DNA of 11,418 nt from the NCBI GenBank assembly GCA_018985225.1, contig JADGIF010000299.1:1-11418 (forward strand), read 5' to 3'. The notes beneath the pieces were generated by a model, which saw only the letters and a program-made list of their open reading frames with translations, made no database searches and was not told the DNA's origin. Below, piece after piece: positions 1-8,455 of this stretch. The DNA is from Amoeboradix gromovi. Lineage: Eukaryota > Sanchytriomycota > Sanchytriomycetes > Sanchytriales > Sanchytriaceae. The position numbers were made by a program, and so were the translations under genes. Position 1 is the first letter of the stretch. Every line of letters begins with the position of its first letter.

Positions 1-23
1 TAGTTACAGCAGTAGATCCTTTA

Positions 24-359
24 AACTACCAACTGCTTGTCAAGAGATCTGAAATTGACAAATGAGGAGAAAAAAGATACCATTGCACTCATTGCTTTTA
101 TATCAAATTTGTACATTAATGGTCGCTTTGTTGGAGAGCTTACTTTCACGGATAAATTGTTTTTAGAAAACTACTATAGAGGCGCCGCTAGTAAATGACT
201 CTGCATGTAATCCAGTAGCACTTGTATTTCCCTTTTATCGCACCTTGTGCAGATTTGTTCTTTTCCCAGCAAATACAAACACTCACTTCTCGACCGTTCG
301 GTAAGTCAGATATCTATATAACAATGCTGTTCAGCGTAAATTACAGAGGAGAGTTCTGA
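24..359 (+). CDS. Possible 3' end of an unrecognised gene with two tiny introns (partial, tentative)
   Basis: A plus-strand frame is open from about base 24 to 190 (it includes NLYINGRFVGELTF). The in-frame TGA at 196 can be skipped by a GTAAAT...CCAG intron at 191-215 (25 nt). The frame then stays open to a GTAAGT donor at 301. An acceptor at 333-334 gives a last exon of 335-359 ending in TGA. Both proposed introns resemble the short GTAA...AG introns found in better supported genes of this window. The first part faintly recalls helical-repeat proteins, but I cannot name a family. It could equally be a decayed coding fragment, because the next 1.6 kb is full of broken frames. No AATAAA closely follows the stop, which counts against it. 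Confidence 0.25.
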
Positions 360-1562
360 GATGTGTCTTTGTTAAACATATATGAACTATATGTTGTACT
401 GTCCCAATTGCTTAAGGCAGTCCAAAAAGGTAGAAAAACTCAGCTTTGACCTATCTAACAGTCTTTAAAGAGCTGCAAGATTTATAGGTTCGAAAGTATT
501 GCAGAAATGACCAGAAAGGTAATCTTGCTTGAGCCTGCCCAAGGCCTAAATATGTCTATGAAATTCTTAAAATTAAATAGTTCATTTTAGATATGAGAAA
601 CGGTTTTAGTTGACCAGAGAGACTTTTGATACATCAAAAATGAAAAGCTAGATCAAGAACTCAAATTTAAATTACACAAGACTAGAAATAATGAACTTAT
701 TAAATGCCATCTTTAAAAAAACCAAGAGCGTTACTCACCCATAAAACCGATATAGAGTGTATAAGGTATTGGAAAACCCTGGAAAAGTCATGAAATTATG
801 TACAAATTCTCGATAAAAAATAATTTTTTACAAACGGGACATCAAATATGTGCAAGACAGTTCTTTCTGGATAGTTCCTAAATGAAAATATACCCTATTA
901 TGAATCAGTATTATGATAAAGATTGGATGAAAGAGTAAGAGAATAGCGGTACAGAATATTTATTTTCCTTTTATACTCGTCAACTCCGCAACGAGCTGAA
1001 TGTCCACTCGCCTCTTAAATAATGTTCCAAGTTGTTACAGAAAGTTAGTCCAGTTTTTATATTTGATGTCCCACTTGTTAATTTCTTTTGAAAATTTTCG
1101 ATTTACTTGTAATTCAAAGGCTTTTACAAAAAATCCAAACGGGTTAAACTGCATTCTTGAAATAACTTCGTTTTTAGCAGATAGGCATCCTGAATATGAT
1201 CCAAATGACAGATACGATAATTGAATTTTTTAAGAATTAGGAGACTTGAGAACAGGATCCGAAAAAGAAAGCTCATAATATATCACCCCTGATTAATTTC
1301 AATTGATAAAATGAGACGCGTAATCAGAAACTGAACTCACTCTATTGAAGGGGGATTCTAATTGAGGTACATAATAGGTGTCCCGAAGGAATTTTTGCGC
1401 CAAAGTGCATTCCTTGCAATTCAAATGTATTTTTGCAGCAGTGTAAATGATACTGATATTAATATTTGGACTACGAATTTTAAATGTTTTCGGAAAAGTT
1501 TTATACATGAAATAAAACTCTTTATTAGTTATTACAAGGAAATTTAATTATTTGGGAACTTA
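360..1562. other. Gene-poor stretch with decayed coding fragments
   Basis: No frame longer than about 75 codons occurs here and no gene is supported. Some short pieces look protein-like: a 29-codon plus-strand frame at 382-468 with a CPNC motif; a minus-strand frame from about 1227 down to 1042 containing NPFGFFVKAFELQVNRKF and ending INKWDIKYKNW; and a minus-strand frame at 1299-1508 containing HLNCKEC. Together with the repeat fragment at 757-836, this suggests a zone where mobile-element or pseudogene remnants accumulated. The 74-codon plus-strand frame at 1000-1224 overlaps the minus-strand frame antiparallel, and I cannot tell which, if either, was once coding. Confidence 0.4.
757..836 (-). 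repeat. Third, partial copy of the Fanzor-like repeat (5' part only)
   Basis: Read on the plus strand, 779-820 (ctggaaaagtc, tgaaattat, acaaattc, cgataaa) matches 10288-10337 inside the large minus-strand copy, with single-base differences and about 12 bases missing after tgaaattat. Weaker similarity continues to about 757. The zinc-finger part of the element is not found next to it. It is therefore a fragment, in the same orientation as the 9918-10366 copy. Confidence 0.55.
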
Positions 1563-2025
1563 CAGCTCGATTGTTTTCTTGAATAAATCATTTATCGCGA
1601 ATTTGTATATATTTTTGTATCATTTCAAGACTTTTCCAGATATTTCTAATAGCTTAAATATTCGATATTCTTCCTTTTCACAAGTGGTAAATCAATTCTA
1701 AAGAAACAACTAACAGGTACAGCATACATTCGTCTCAGACTGATAAGATGGTCCAAACACAGAAATTCGATGCCATTTACAATACTTGAAACTCTAAAGA
1801 AAACCAATTTGGAGAGCTATTCATGTACATAGTGTCGTTTGGAAGTGGACATGGACCACTGGCACCAAGGAACAAATTCGATGCCATGTACAAGGTGTGG
1901 TACTTTATTCAATCCCGCATCAGGGTAGTGAAAGCGTGAGCAATCACTGTAACGGAACATCTAGCATTGCTACTTTCTCTGTGGAAATTCTCGACTTTCT
2001 CGGAAATCAGGACTTTCAACGAGGA
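1563..2025 (+). repeat. Fanzor/TnpB-like repeat, copy 1 (about 463 bp, plus orientation)
   Basis: From gctcga at 1565 to the gaggag near 2025, this stretch aligns almost end to end with the reverse complement of 9918-10366. Long shared blocks include ttgttttcttgaataaatc, cgcgaatttgtat, ggtaaatcaattctaaagaaa, attcgtctcagactgataag, the tract tagtgaaagcgtgagcaatc, and the post-frame segment with ttctcg and gaaatcaggacttt. It differs by point changes and an internal duplication of about 111 bp. No target-site duplication is visible at its ends, as expected for TnpB-class elements. Confidence 0.8.
1681..2000 (+). pseudogene. Broken Fanzor/TnpB-like C-terminal coding remnant (copy 1)
   Basis: The frame ILKKQLTGTAYIRLRLI runs on into the zinc-finger region, and where copy 2 has CKIC this copy has FTIL. 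A TAG at 1830-1832 interrupts the second half, directly before a Cys that copy 2 has lost. The DRD region is damaged to DMD with a small frame change after it. After an internal repeat of the block aaattcgatgcca (1763-1775 and 1874-1886), a second version of the first zinc half appears with both cysteines intact (MPCTRCGT, about 1880-1903). It then joins directly to the tail of the element. No functional protein can be made from it. Confidence 0.6.
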
Positions 2026-2340
2026 GTAGCAATGGACACAAGGCACACCGCGTCTTTCCGTCTTTGTACCAGTTCCTAAGAGTGGAAGTGTATGTCCGGC
2101 AAGTAATATTGATATCTCTCATGTCTTACTAGACCTTTGTTTCATAGATTTTGCCCAGTTTTGGCAGAGATGTCTCTTACATTATGATTTCCGAATGGCT
2201 GGGAAGTTTCAATTGAATAACGCGAATTCTTGAAATTGTATGTTGAGATAAATGTCTGGCGCGAAACTGTTGCAGTAGATTGCCATTTTAGCGATATCTT
2301 GTTTTATTAATCTAAATTTTCTCAAAATGGGTAATTATAA
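2026..2340. other. Intergenic region upstream of the permease
   Basis: These 315 bases hold no supported gene. They begin at the end of the copy 1 repeat and end at the permease start, so they should contain its promoter. I recognise no clear TATA or other element. An ATG at 2327-2329 (context caaaATGG) opens an out-of-frame reading frame that ends at 2407, inside the permease coding sequence. Confidence 0.4.
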
Positions 2341-3868
2341 ATGTCCATTCGAAATAGTCACATTGGTAGTTTCTCTAAAAGTCAGTTGGATATGTACCCT
2401 GCATTAAAGAAACAACAAAAAGACTTGCGTACCGGTTTCGGTGTGTATTCTGCGTCTGGCATTTTGGTCAACATGATTGTTGGAAGTTCGCTCTTCAGTG
2501 CACCTAGTCTTGTAGCCCAACAATCAGGTAGCACCGGAATGGCTCTGATATTATGGGCTGCTGGTTTAGGATTAACATTTTGCGGGGCTGCTGGTTTTAT
2601 AGAATGGGGTTTGTTATTGCCACGAAACGGCGGTGAACTACTATACTTAGCTTACAGTTTTCCGAATGCTGACTTCATTGTTCCTTTTATGTACTCCCTT
2701 CTCAATAATTTCGTAGTGGCACCCGGTATGATTTGCAGTTCCGCTCGTGTAGCTGTATTGAATTTGATGAGATTAACTTCGTTTCGTTTACACAGCGAGG
2801 AATTTACAATTAAGGCTGGAATGATACTGATTATTCTAGTTGGTTTGATCGTCAACATGTTTAGAAAGTCGATAATTGAGGTAATGCAGTATATAGGCAA
2901 TTTGTTCAAAATTTTATTTACTGTTGCTTTTATTACCGTTGGTATATTGGCTGCAGCTGGTGCATTTAAAGACAAAGACGTTGAGTTGCAACCTATTACC
3001 TTCAGAAACACTAGCGCAAATCCTTCTCATCATGCTACAGCATTAATTAAAGTATTTTTTGCTTACATGGGCTGGAATTCACTAAATACTGTTATAGCAG
3101 ACTTGAAGGATCCTCTAGTCACATTTCCAAAGTAAATACAACTTATTTAGGGCCACTTATCTGGGTATAACCACGAGTGCTGCTATTTACACATGCGTAA
3201 GTTTGGTGTACTATTTATTTGTTCCGTTTGATTTTTTAATTGCTTCAAGTGAGACTATTGGTGCCGAGTTCTTTGAGATTACAATGGGAACATTAGCAGG
3301 CACTTTCATTGTTCCGATATTTGTGGGTGTGAGCATGTTTATTACATGTGTTTGTAACATATTTGTTTTTGCTCGAACCTTTGAAGCAATAGCAAGAGAG
3401 AACTTGTTCCCTTTTAAAGAGATACTTCAGCGTAGAAACAGGTACAACATGCCATATAATGCGGCAATAGTTGTATCAATAGTAGCCATATCTTACACAT
3501 TAGGAATGCCAAATGAAAATGGACTGAACTTTCTGATAGATGCAGCAAGTTACCCACATTGGATTAGTACTGCGGTAGTAATAGCTACACTGATATATAT
3601 TAGGGTGAAGCATGTAGAAGTTATTAGCCCCTATACATCATGGTTGAGTGCACTGGTTATATTTCTGATTGGAACAATATTTATTGTTTTGTTCCCGATG
3701 ATTAGCAACACTAATCCAGAGGGAATGTACGATAGTAGGTTGCCAATATTGATGATGGCAGGAGTGATGTTATTAGGACTAGTATTATTTTCGATCATAC
3801 GAAAGACTATACTCGTCCATGCATTTCAAATTCAACAGCAAGTAGTGAAGGTTAATAAAATAGTTTGA
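2341..3868 (+). CDS. APC-superfamily amino-acid permease, fungal LAT/methionine-permease type, two exons
   Basis: This is a multi-pass plasma-membrane or vacuolar amino-acid transporter. The exons 2341-3131 and 3151-3868, joined by a 19-nt GT..AG intron, give 502 residues, the usual size for the family. The N-terminal region shows the APC signature: an unwound first helix (GILVNMIVGSSLFSAPS, residues about 39-55), then GAAGFIEWGLLLPRNGGELLY around residues 81-101, and a FAYMGWNSLNTVIADLKDP block before the splice site, the counterpart of the conserved Trp-Asn/Lys-Asp-Pro segment of LAT and Mup permeases. About 12 hydrophobic segments follow that pattern. Splicing restores FPK-ATYLGITTSAAIYTCV without a gap. 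The motif is GSS where many relatives have G(S/T)G. AATAAA at 3854-3859 lies inside the last codons. Substrate is inferred: methionine or another neutral amino acid. Confidence 0.85.
3132..3150 (+). other. 19-nt spliceosomal intron in the permease gene
   Basis: GTAAATACAACTTATTTAG separates two frames of the same permease. Exon 1 would stop at once at TAA, while removing exactly 19 nt joins AA|G and continues the conserved helix. The GTAA start and the TTATTTAG end resemble those of the AP-2 mu intron. A frameshift is the alternative, but perfect GT..AG borders and the same situation in other genes argue for splicing. Confidence 0.8.
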
Positions 3869-3934
3869 TTTTACACTGGGGGAGTCCCTAAAAAATTTAT
3901 TAGACTTGGTTTGAGGCTTGACGTTTTCATAAAA

Positions 3935-5287
3935 ATGATTGCAGGACTTTTCATATTTGGATTCAAAGGTGAAATGATCTTGAGCAAAGTATATAGACAA
4001 GAAATTACTCGACGCGGAGTAGCAGAGCGATTTAGAGTATTGGTCATCAATAATCCAAGAGTAAATTCACCAATAACATCTGTTACTATATCAACTCCTC
4101 AGGGGCCATTGCAGCTTTACACCTATTATATTAAGCATGAAGATATGTATTTGGTAGCCACGTCAAAGGAGAATGTAAATGTGGCCATGGTATTTGAGTT
4201 CTTGTATAGATTTATAGGAATTTGTATTAACTATTTTGGACATTTTGATGAAGATACAATTAAGCAGCAGTTTGCTTTAATTTATGAGCTGCTTGATGAA
4301 GTAATTGATTTTGGATTCCCTCAAAATTGTGATCCAGAAACATTAAAAAGTTATATCACTGGCAATGTAAAAATTGAGAAACCTGAGCAGATATCAAAGA
4401 TTACAATACAGGCGACAGGAGCTAACTCATGGAGAAGACCAGATATTAAATATAGAAAAAACGAGATGTTTATTGATGTTATTGAAAGTGTAAATGTCTT
4501 AATAGGAGCAAAAGGTAATATACTACAAAGTGAAGTGCAGGGAAAGATAATGATGAAGGCATATTTAACAGGAACACCGGAGTGCAAGTTTGGATTAAAC
4601 GACAAGATGCTCTTAGACAAAGACCCGAGCAAAGAATTTAATAACAAGGAAACAGGCAAGAAGAAGGGAAAGAATGGAGTACAACTGGATGACTGCCAAT
4701 TCCATCAGTGTGTTCGCCTTGGTAAATTTCAAACTGAGAGAACAATTAGTTTTGTTCCACCAGATGGTGAATTTGAACTGATGAAATATAGGACTACAGA
4801 GAATATTAATATACCATTTAAAGTTACACCTACGGTATATTCTAGTACGCCAAACAGATTAGAATATAAAATAAGCTTAAAAGCATTATTTAGTGAGAAG
4901 TTCTCTGGTCAGAACATAACTGTGAAAATACCAGTGCCACCTAACACTGTCGAAATACGAGGACTTAGTTCATTGTCAAACGGTAGCAAGGCTAAATTTG
5001 TGCCGAATGAGCATGCCGTCATTTGGAAGTAATTCAATTATTAATTTAGAATCCCTAGAATGCAAGGTTTAGCTGAATTGATGTTAAGCTGTGAAGCCGA
5101 ACTGAGCAGCAATACTGTACAGAAGCAATGGGCCAGACCACCCATTACTCTTGATTTCCAAGTTCATATGATCACGGCATCCGGATTAATGGTCAGGTTT
5201 CTTAAAGTTATTGAAAAAGGTAACTACCACAGCGTTAAATGGGTAAGATATCTCACAAAAGGCGGCAGTTATCAATTCAAATTCTAA
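3935..5287 (+). CDS. AP2M1: AP-2 complex subunit mu (clathrin adaptor medium chain), two exons
   Basis: This is the medium subunit of the AP-2 adaptor, which picks YxxPhi cargo and PtdIns(4,5)P2 membrane for clathrin-mediated endocytosis. Exons 3935-5028 and 5050-5287 give 443 residues (human about 435). The start MIAGLFIFGFKGE matches the AP-2 mu longin start, so ATG 3935 is preferred over the in-frame ATG at 3911. The longin domain covers residues 1 to about 140 (ALIYELLDEVIDFGFPQN). The linker keeps the QATG threonine (T161), aligned with the AAK1-phosphorylated Thr156. The mu homology domain follows, with IPPDGEFELMKYRT-type text present as VPPDGEFELMKYRTT. The cargo pocket residues are kept: F179, D181, W429 and R431. 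Splicing restores VIWKIPRMQGL. It lies 66 bases after the permease. The stop overlaps AATAAA (TAATAAA). Confidence 0.95.
5029..5049 (+). other. 21-nt spliceosomal intron in AP-2 mu
   Basis: The sequence from 5029 to 5049 starts GTAATTC and ends TTAATTTAG. Removing it joins AA|A (Lys) and turns a premature TAA into the continuous conserved stretch VIWKIPRMQG, where AP-2 mu proteins have IVWKIKRM. Like the permease intron it is AT-rich with GTAA and TTTAG ends. This splice is strongly supported by the protein family. Confidence 0.9.
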
Positions 5288-5291
5288 TAAA
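5286..5291 (+). terminator. Polyadenylation signal AATAAA overlapping the AP-2 mu stop codon
   Basis: The stop TAA (5285-5287) is the start of TAATAAA, so the signal begins at the second base of the stop. The same arrangement occurs in the middle SH3 gene (9295-9301). Confidence 0.6.
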
Positions 5292-5942
5292 TGATATAAT
5301 TAATTTTTATGAACAATCACCATTTTGATCCTGAAAATTGAACCCAATTCCGGAGATTAGAGAGTTAAGTGCTCGAGTTACTTAAACATGAATCTTGTGT
5401 ATTCAGCTTCCAAATAAAATTCATTCTTCAGGTAGTGACCCTACCACTAACGTTATACAAAACACTACAAGTCAGAAGTCTGGAAGATGATTATTAACAT
5501 TTTTAGTCATACAAATCTTATGAGTAGATTAGAAAGCAACCGATGGCGTGAAAGTGAAAAAGACAAAAAATAAACAACTCTCAATATCATAGGACTTCTT
5601 TTTATTGGTACTGGTATTTTGTCACCATTCAACACTTTGCAGATCTACGACTTGGAGCAATATTTTCGCATCAGAATATGCGAAATGAAAAGAACTCAAA
5701 GTTCATTAGAGTTGCGACCATTCAAAAACAATATGCTGTGTCCAACACTTGTAGTAGCTGCAAGCTTCATGAAAGGATTTAATCGTTGCGTCATCTTAGT
5801 TTATAAAATATCATTAATTTATCCTGTTTAAAAAACTTTATCTTTGTTTGACTATGCTCCACATTTTAATTAGAATTGCAACATTTTCGTGTCATGACGC
5901 CATAATTTTTTGATATAAAACTGCGACCCCTTTAATTGGTGA
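5288..5942. pseudogene. Gene gap with a decayed fragment readable in two frames (about 5520-5831)
   Basis: No intact gene is visible. In one plus frame, ATG 5520 leads to a TAA at 5571, and the frame then stays open to 5831. Its middle (LLFIGTGILSPFNTLQ, then YFRIR) recalls the first membrane helix of equilibrative nucleoside transporters (G..LLPWN...YF..R), but it ends after about 80 codons where the family needs 400. In another plus frame, about 5558 to 5782 is open for some 75 codons and ends YAVSNTCSSCKLHERI. This resembles the YTS.TCS.C zinc-finger entry of TnpB/Fanzor proteins. The two readings exclude each other as functional genes. I regard the region as a remnant. The rest, 5288-5519 and 5832-5942, shows nothing recognisable beyond the promoter of the next gene. 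Confidence 0.3.
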
Positions 5943-6785
5943 ATGGTATTTGTAGCAGTTGTACGTGCTAATGATCTGGCAAAAAAAGATCGAATTGGAA
6001 AAGGCGATCCATACATCGTTTTGAGATTTGCAGGAAATGAAGAAAAGACCAAGGCTTTATCTGGTAGCGATCCTTGTTGGGACAATGCTCATTTTAACTT
6101 GCATGGAAATGCAAGTACTTTGTACGTCATGCACAAGGACAAGGATATGGGAGCTGATTCTGTTGTCAGTTTTTGTGCTGTCGATTTGAACAAGTTAGAC
6201 GAGGTTGTTAATGGCTGGTTTCCGCTTTTTAACATGAAAGAAGAAAGAAAAGGCCGAATATTATTAAACATCGGAAAGAACGGGAAGCCATCTGGGTTGC
6301 CGAATGAAAGAGAATATGACAGCTTTATGGATGAAGAAATTAAAACCGTAGTTACGAAGATAAACAAGTCCGCTAAAATGAAAGACGGTATCATGGGTGC
6401 AGCAGGTGGATTATTAGGAGGAATAGGAGCTGGACTAATTGGCAAAAAAATTTATGATGATAATCAAAAAGACAATAAAGAAGAGGAAGAGCGAATTCGA
6501 CGTGAAGAGGATGAAAAACATCAACAGCAAAATTTAAATACAGGTGATGAAGAGAGAAGACAAGAGCAACAGCAGTATGCAAATCAAAGCAACCACTCTC
6601 AAGGCGGTGCTAGTCAGCAAGGGTCCAATGCAGGATCTGGTAGCAACTGGGATGGAAATTTTGTTCAGTACAAGACAGGGCAACAGGTTGAATTCAATAA
6701 TGAGAAGTATCGAGTGTTACAATCTCACGCATCCCAAAACGATTGGGCTCCAAACGTTGCGCACTCCCTCTTTGAACGAGTGTAA
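5943..6785 (+). CDS. C2-domain protein with glycine-rich segment and C-terminal chitin-binding (CBM5/12-like) domain
   Basis: The product has 280 residues. Residues 1 to about 105 form a C2 domain. It has loop-1 aspartates D16 and D22 (KKDRIGKGDPYIVLRF) and loop-3 aspartates D66, D68 and D72 (HKDKDMGAD), so Ca2+-dependent phospholipid binding is plausible. The domain closes at GWFPLFNMKEERKGRILL. Residues 149-170 are glycine-rich and hydrophobic (GAAGGLLGGIGAGLIG), like a glycine zipper able to insert in or pack against membrane. A highly charged Glu/Arg/Lys stretch (about 171-196) and a Gln/Ser/Gly linker follow. Residues 236-280 (W..NFVQYKTGQQVEF, YRVLQSHASQNDW, ending SLFERV) match the short chitin/cellulose-binding fold with its aromatic residues. 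There is no signal peptide. Fungal proteins with a C2 and this tail exist. The role at membrane or wall is inferred. AATAAA (6787-6792) begins directly after the stop. Confidence 0.8.
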   Translation: MVFVAVVRANDLAKKDRIGKGDPYIVLRFAGNEEKTKALSGSDPCWDNAHFNLHGNASTLYVMHKDKDMGADSVVSFCAVDLNKLDEVVNGWFPLFNMKEERKGRILLNIGKNGKPSGLPNEREYDSFMDEEIKTVVTKINKSAKMKDGIMGAAGGLLGGIGAGLIGKKIYDDNQKDNKEEEERIRREEDEKHQQQNLNTGDEERRQEQQQYANQSNHSQGGASQQGSNAGSGSNWDGNFVQYKTGQQVEFNNEKYRVLQSHASQNDWAPNVAHSLFERV

Positions 6786-6786
6786 A

Positions 6787-6792
6787 AATAAA
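6787..6792 (+). terminator. Polyadenylation signal of the C2/chitin-binding gene
   Basis: AATAAA begins one base after the TAA stop, matching the tight stop-to-signal spacing seen across the window. The next gene starts only 89 bases after the stop. Confidence 0.5.
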
Positions 6793-6874
6793 TCAAAGTA
6801 AGATTTCACCAAGACCATAACGTCTTACGCGCAACAAATCATTTATTTTCCTGGTTAGAGCATCTCCTCAAAAC

Positions 6875-8455
6875 ATGACAGAACTCCATCGTTGTCGATT
6901 TTTGAGAGCAAATCCACCAACTATAGTTCGTTTGAATAAGAGCGTTGCTGTTACTAAATATGCTGTACACATTCTTGAGGACTCTATAATTATAAATACT
7001 ATTCATGGTGAATTTATTAATGCGTTTTTAGAAAATGATTTTTTGTTCTTACTAAATGTAGAAACAATAGGTAAATTAAATTTAAAAAACGGGCAGCTGG
7101 ATGTAGCGCATTCTATTTATCGATTTGTAGACTTTCAGCTGTTCAATGAGACTATAGCTGTGATTGATGGCAACACAGTACAATTAATTGATTTTGATCT
7201 AGAAATTCAAAAGACGTACCACCATAGTAGTAGCATTAATGAGTTCTATTGCACATCCGATAACCTTATTGTGACTGCGCATGATAGCTATATCCAGGTT
7301 CGTAAAAACGGTGAGTTGCAGTATTCTATGGAATGTGAAACCCCATGGTGTGTCAGCACTTTTAATCAATTCGTGCTTAGCGGGCATAGCAACGGCATCT
7401 CTATTTGGAATAAGAACATATTGGTTCAACACCTCGAGACAAAACTAGATATTTTAACAATTAAAGGTTTGTATGCAATCGGTTTACAGGGCACTCTGTA
7501 CGAGTTGCAAGTAATAAATGAAAAATGGAGCATAAAAAAACAACAGCATATTCATACACACGAAGCCCGTGCACTCCATGTCGACAATTTTGTATATTCT
7601 GCTGGTTTGGATGGAATCATCCATAAGAGAAACCTGAACTTTGACTTGGTCGACTCGATTCCTTTGAACTTACTAATTAAGAGTCAGAACAAGCGCATTG
7701 CATATGCGAATGAGACCAAGCTACAGATAGTGACATTGAATGGTACGCCAACACCGGAATTCACATTTGAGGATGTAGTTGTCAATTTTGAACTGTATGA
7801 GGAAATGGTAGTTGTGCAGACCTTGGAACACGTAAAAGTAGTAAGTGATAATAGAGTCACCATGGAATATTTAGGTTGCAAGTTCATGTGTGTTGTAATC
7901 GATGAGCTCTATTTGTTCAGAAGCTTAAATCAGGTTGAGATCATAAATTTACAGTCAGGAGAGAGTCAGTTGATTCATTTGAACCTGAGCACTCCGATAG
8001 AGCAGTTATTCGTTTTCCAGGACTATATAGTACTGAAATGTTGGAATATGATTCATTTGTTAAAGAATCAAAAAATATTATATTCTTATGACTTCTTGTT
8101 GCCGGTTCGTGACATCGCAATCATGAATGATACTCTGATTGTACTAGCAGACTCTCTGCATGTTTATAATAATGGATCCCGCAAGACGTACAAAATCGAT
8201 AATTACTTGAAAATGACAACCTCTGGGGATGCATTGTATCTGTATAATAGAGACAAGATTTGTAAAGTAGAGCAAGATATTTGTGTTAAACGAAAACTCG
8301 ATAACGCAAAATTGAAGACTAGTGCGCCATTGAAGCAATACAAAGACTTGGAGAGATTTGAAATGTGGGACGCCGAACATGGATATGTAGTAGAAAGACC
8401 ATTATCCTTGAGAATAAAAGACCTGCCAGCAAGACTAATAGGGCCATGGAGATAG
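6875..8455 (+). CDS. UTP4: UTP4/cirhin-like WD40 protein of the small-subunit processome (t-UTP)
   Basis: The product has 526 residues in one exon. UTP4 belongs to the t-UTP/UTP-A subcomplex, which binds nascent pre-rRNA in the nucleolus, supports rRNA transcription and is needed for 18S rRNA processing. The start MTELHRCRFLRANPPTI matches the conserved opening of the family (HRCRFVDxxPxxI). The body is a run of beta strands with degenerate WD repeats, most visibly SGHSNGISIWN (about residue 169) and YSAGLDGIIHKRN (about 240), and by size could form more than one propeller. The C-terminal VERPLSLRIKDLPARLIG matches the family end (ERPW....LP..L). It is shorter than yeast or human homologues (roughly 690-780) and very divergent, in keeping with a reduced genome. 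TAG is followed by AATAAA at 8458-8463. The gene converges on the first SH3 gene. Confidence 0.7.
   Translation: MTELHRCRFLRANPPTIVRLNKSVAVTKYAVHILEDSIIINTIHGEFINAFLENDFLFLLNVETIGKLNLKNGQLDVAHSIYRFVDFQLFNETIAVIDGNTVQLIDFDLEIQKTYHHSSSINEFYCTSDNLIVTAHDSYIQVRKNGELQYSMECETPWCVSTFNQFVLSGHSNGISIWNKNILVQHLETKLDILTIKGLYAIGLQGTLYELQVINEKWSIKKQQHIHTHEARALHVDNFVYSAGLDGIIHKRNLNFDLVDSIPLNLLIKSQNKRIAYANETKLQIVTLNGTPTPEFTFEDVVVNFELYEEMVVVQTLEHVKVVSDNRVTMEYLGCKFMCVVIDELYLFRSLNQVEIINLQSGESQLIHLNLSTPIEQLFVFQDYIVLKCWNMIHLLKNQKILYSYDFLLPVRDIAIMNDTLIVLADSLHVYNNGSRKTYKIDNYLKMTTSGDALYLYNRDKICKVEQDICVKRKLDNAKLKTSAPLKQYKDLERFEMWDAEHGYVVERPLSLRIKDLPARLIGPWR

Noticed and set aside
382-468. Small frame with a CPNC motif, considered as another zinc-finger remnant
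   Set aside because: Only one Cys pair, no DRD motif and no nucleotide similarity to the two element copies.
1000-1224. 74-codon plus-strand frame
   Set aside because: No family resemblance, and an equally long protein-like frame lies antisense. Best regarded as debris.
1299-1508. Minus-strand HLNCKEC peptide, considered as a retroelement integrase zinc-binding piece
   Set aside because: A single short motif without any reverse transcriptase or integrase catalytic residues nearby.
2652-3011. 119-codon minus-strand frame inside the permease
   Set aside because: It is antisense to exon 1 of a clear APC permease and shows no family features of its own.
6089-6445. 118-codon minus-strand frame, and smaller frames at 6391-6582 and 6544-6801
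   Set aside because: These are shadows of the C2/chitin-binding gene. Their composition mirrors its low-complexity coding sequence.
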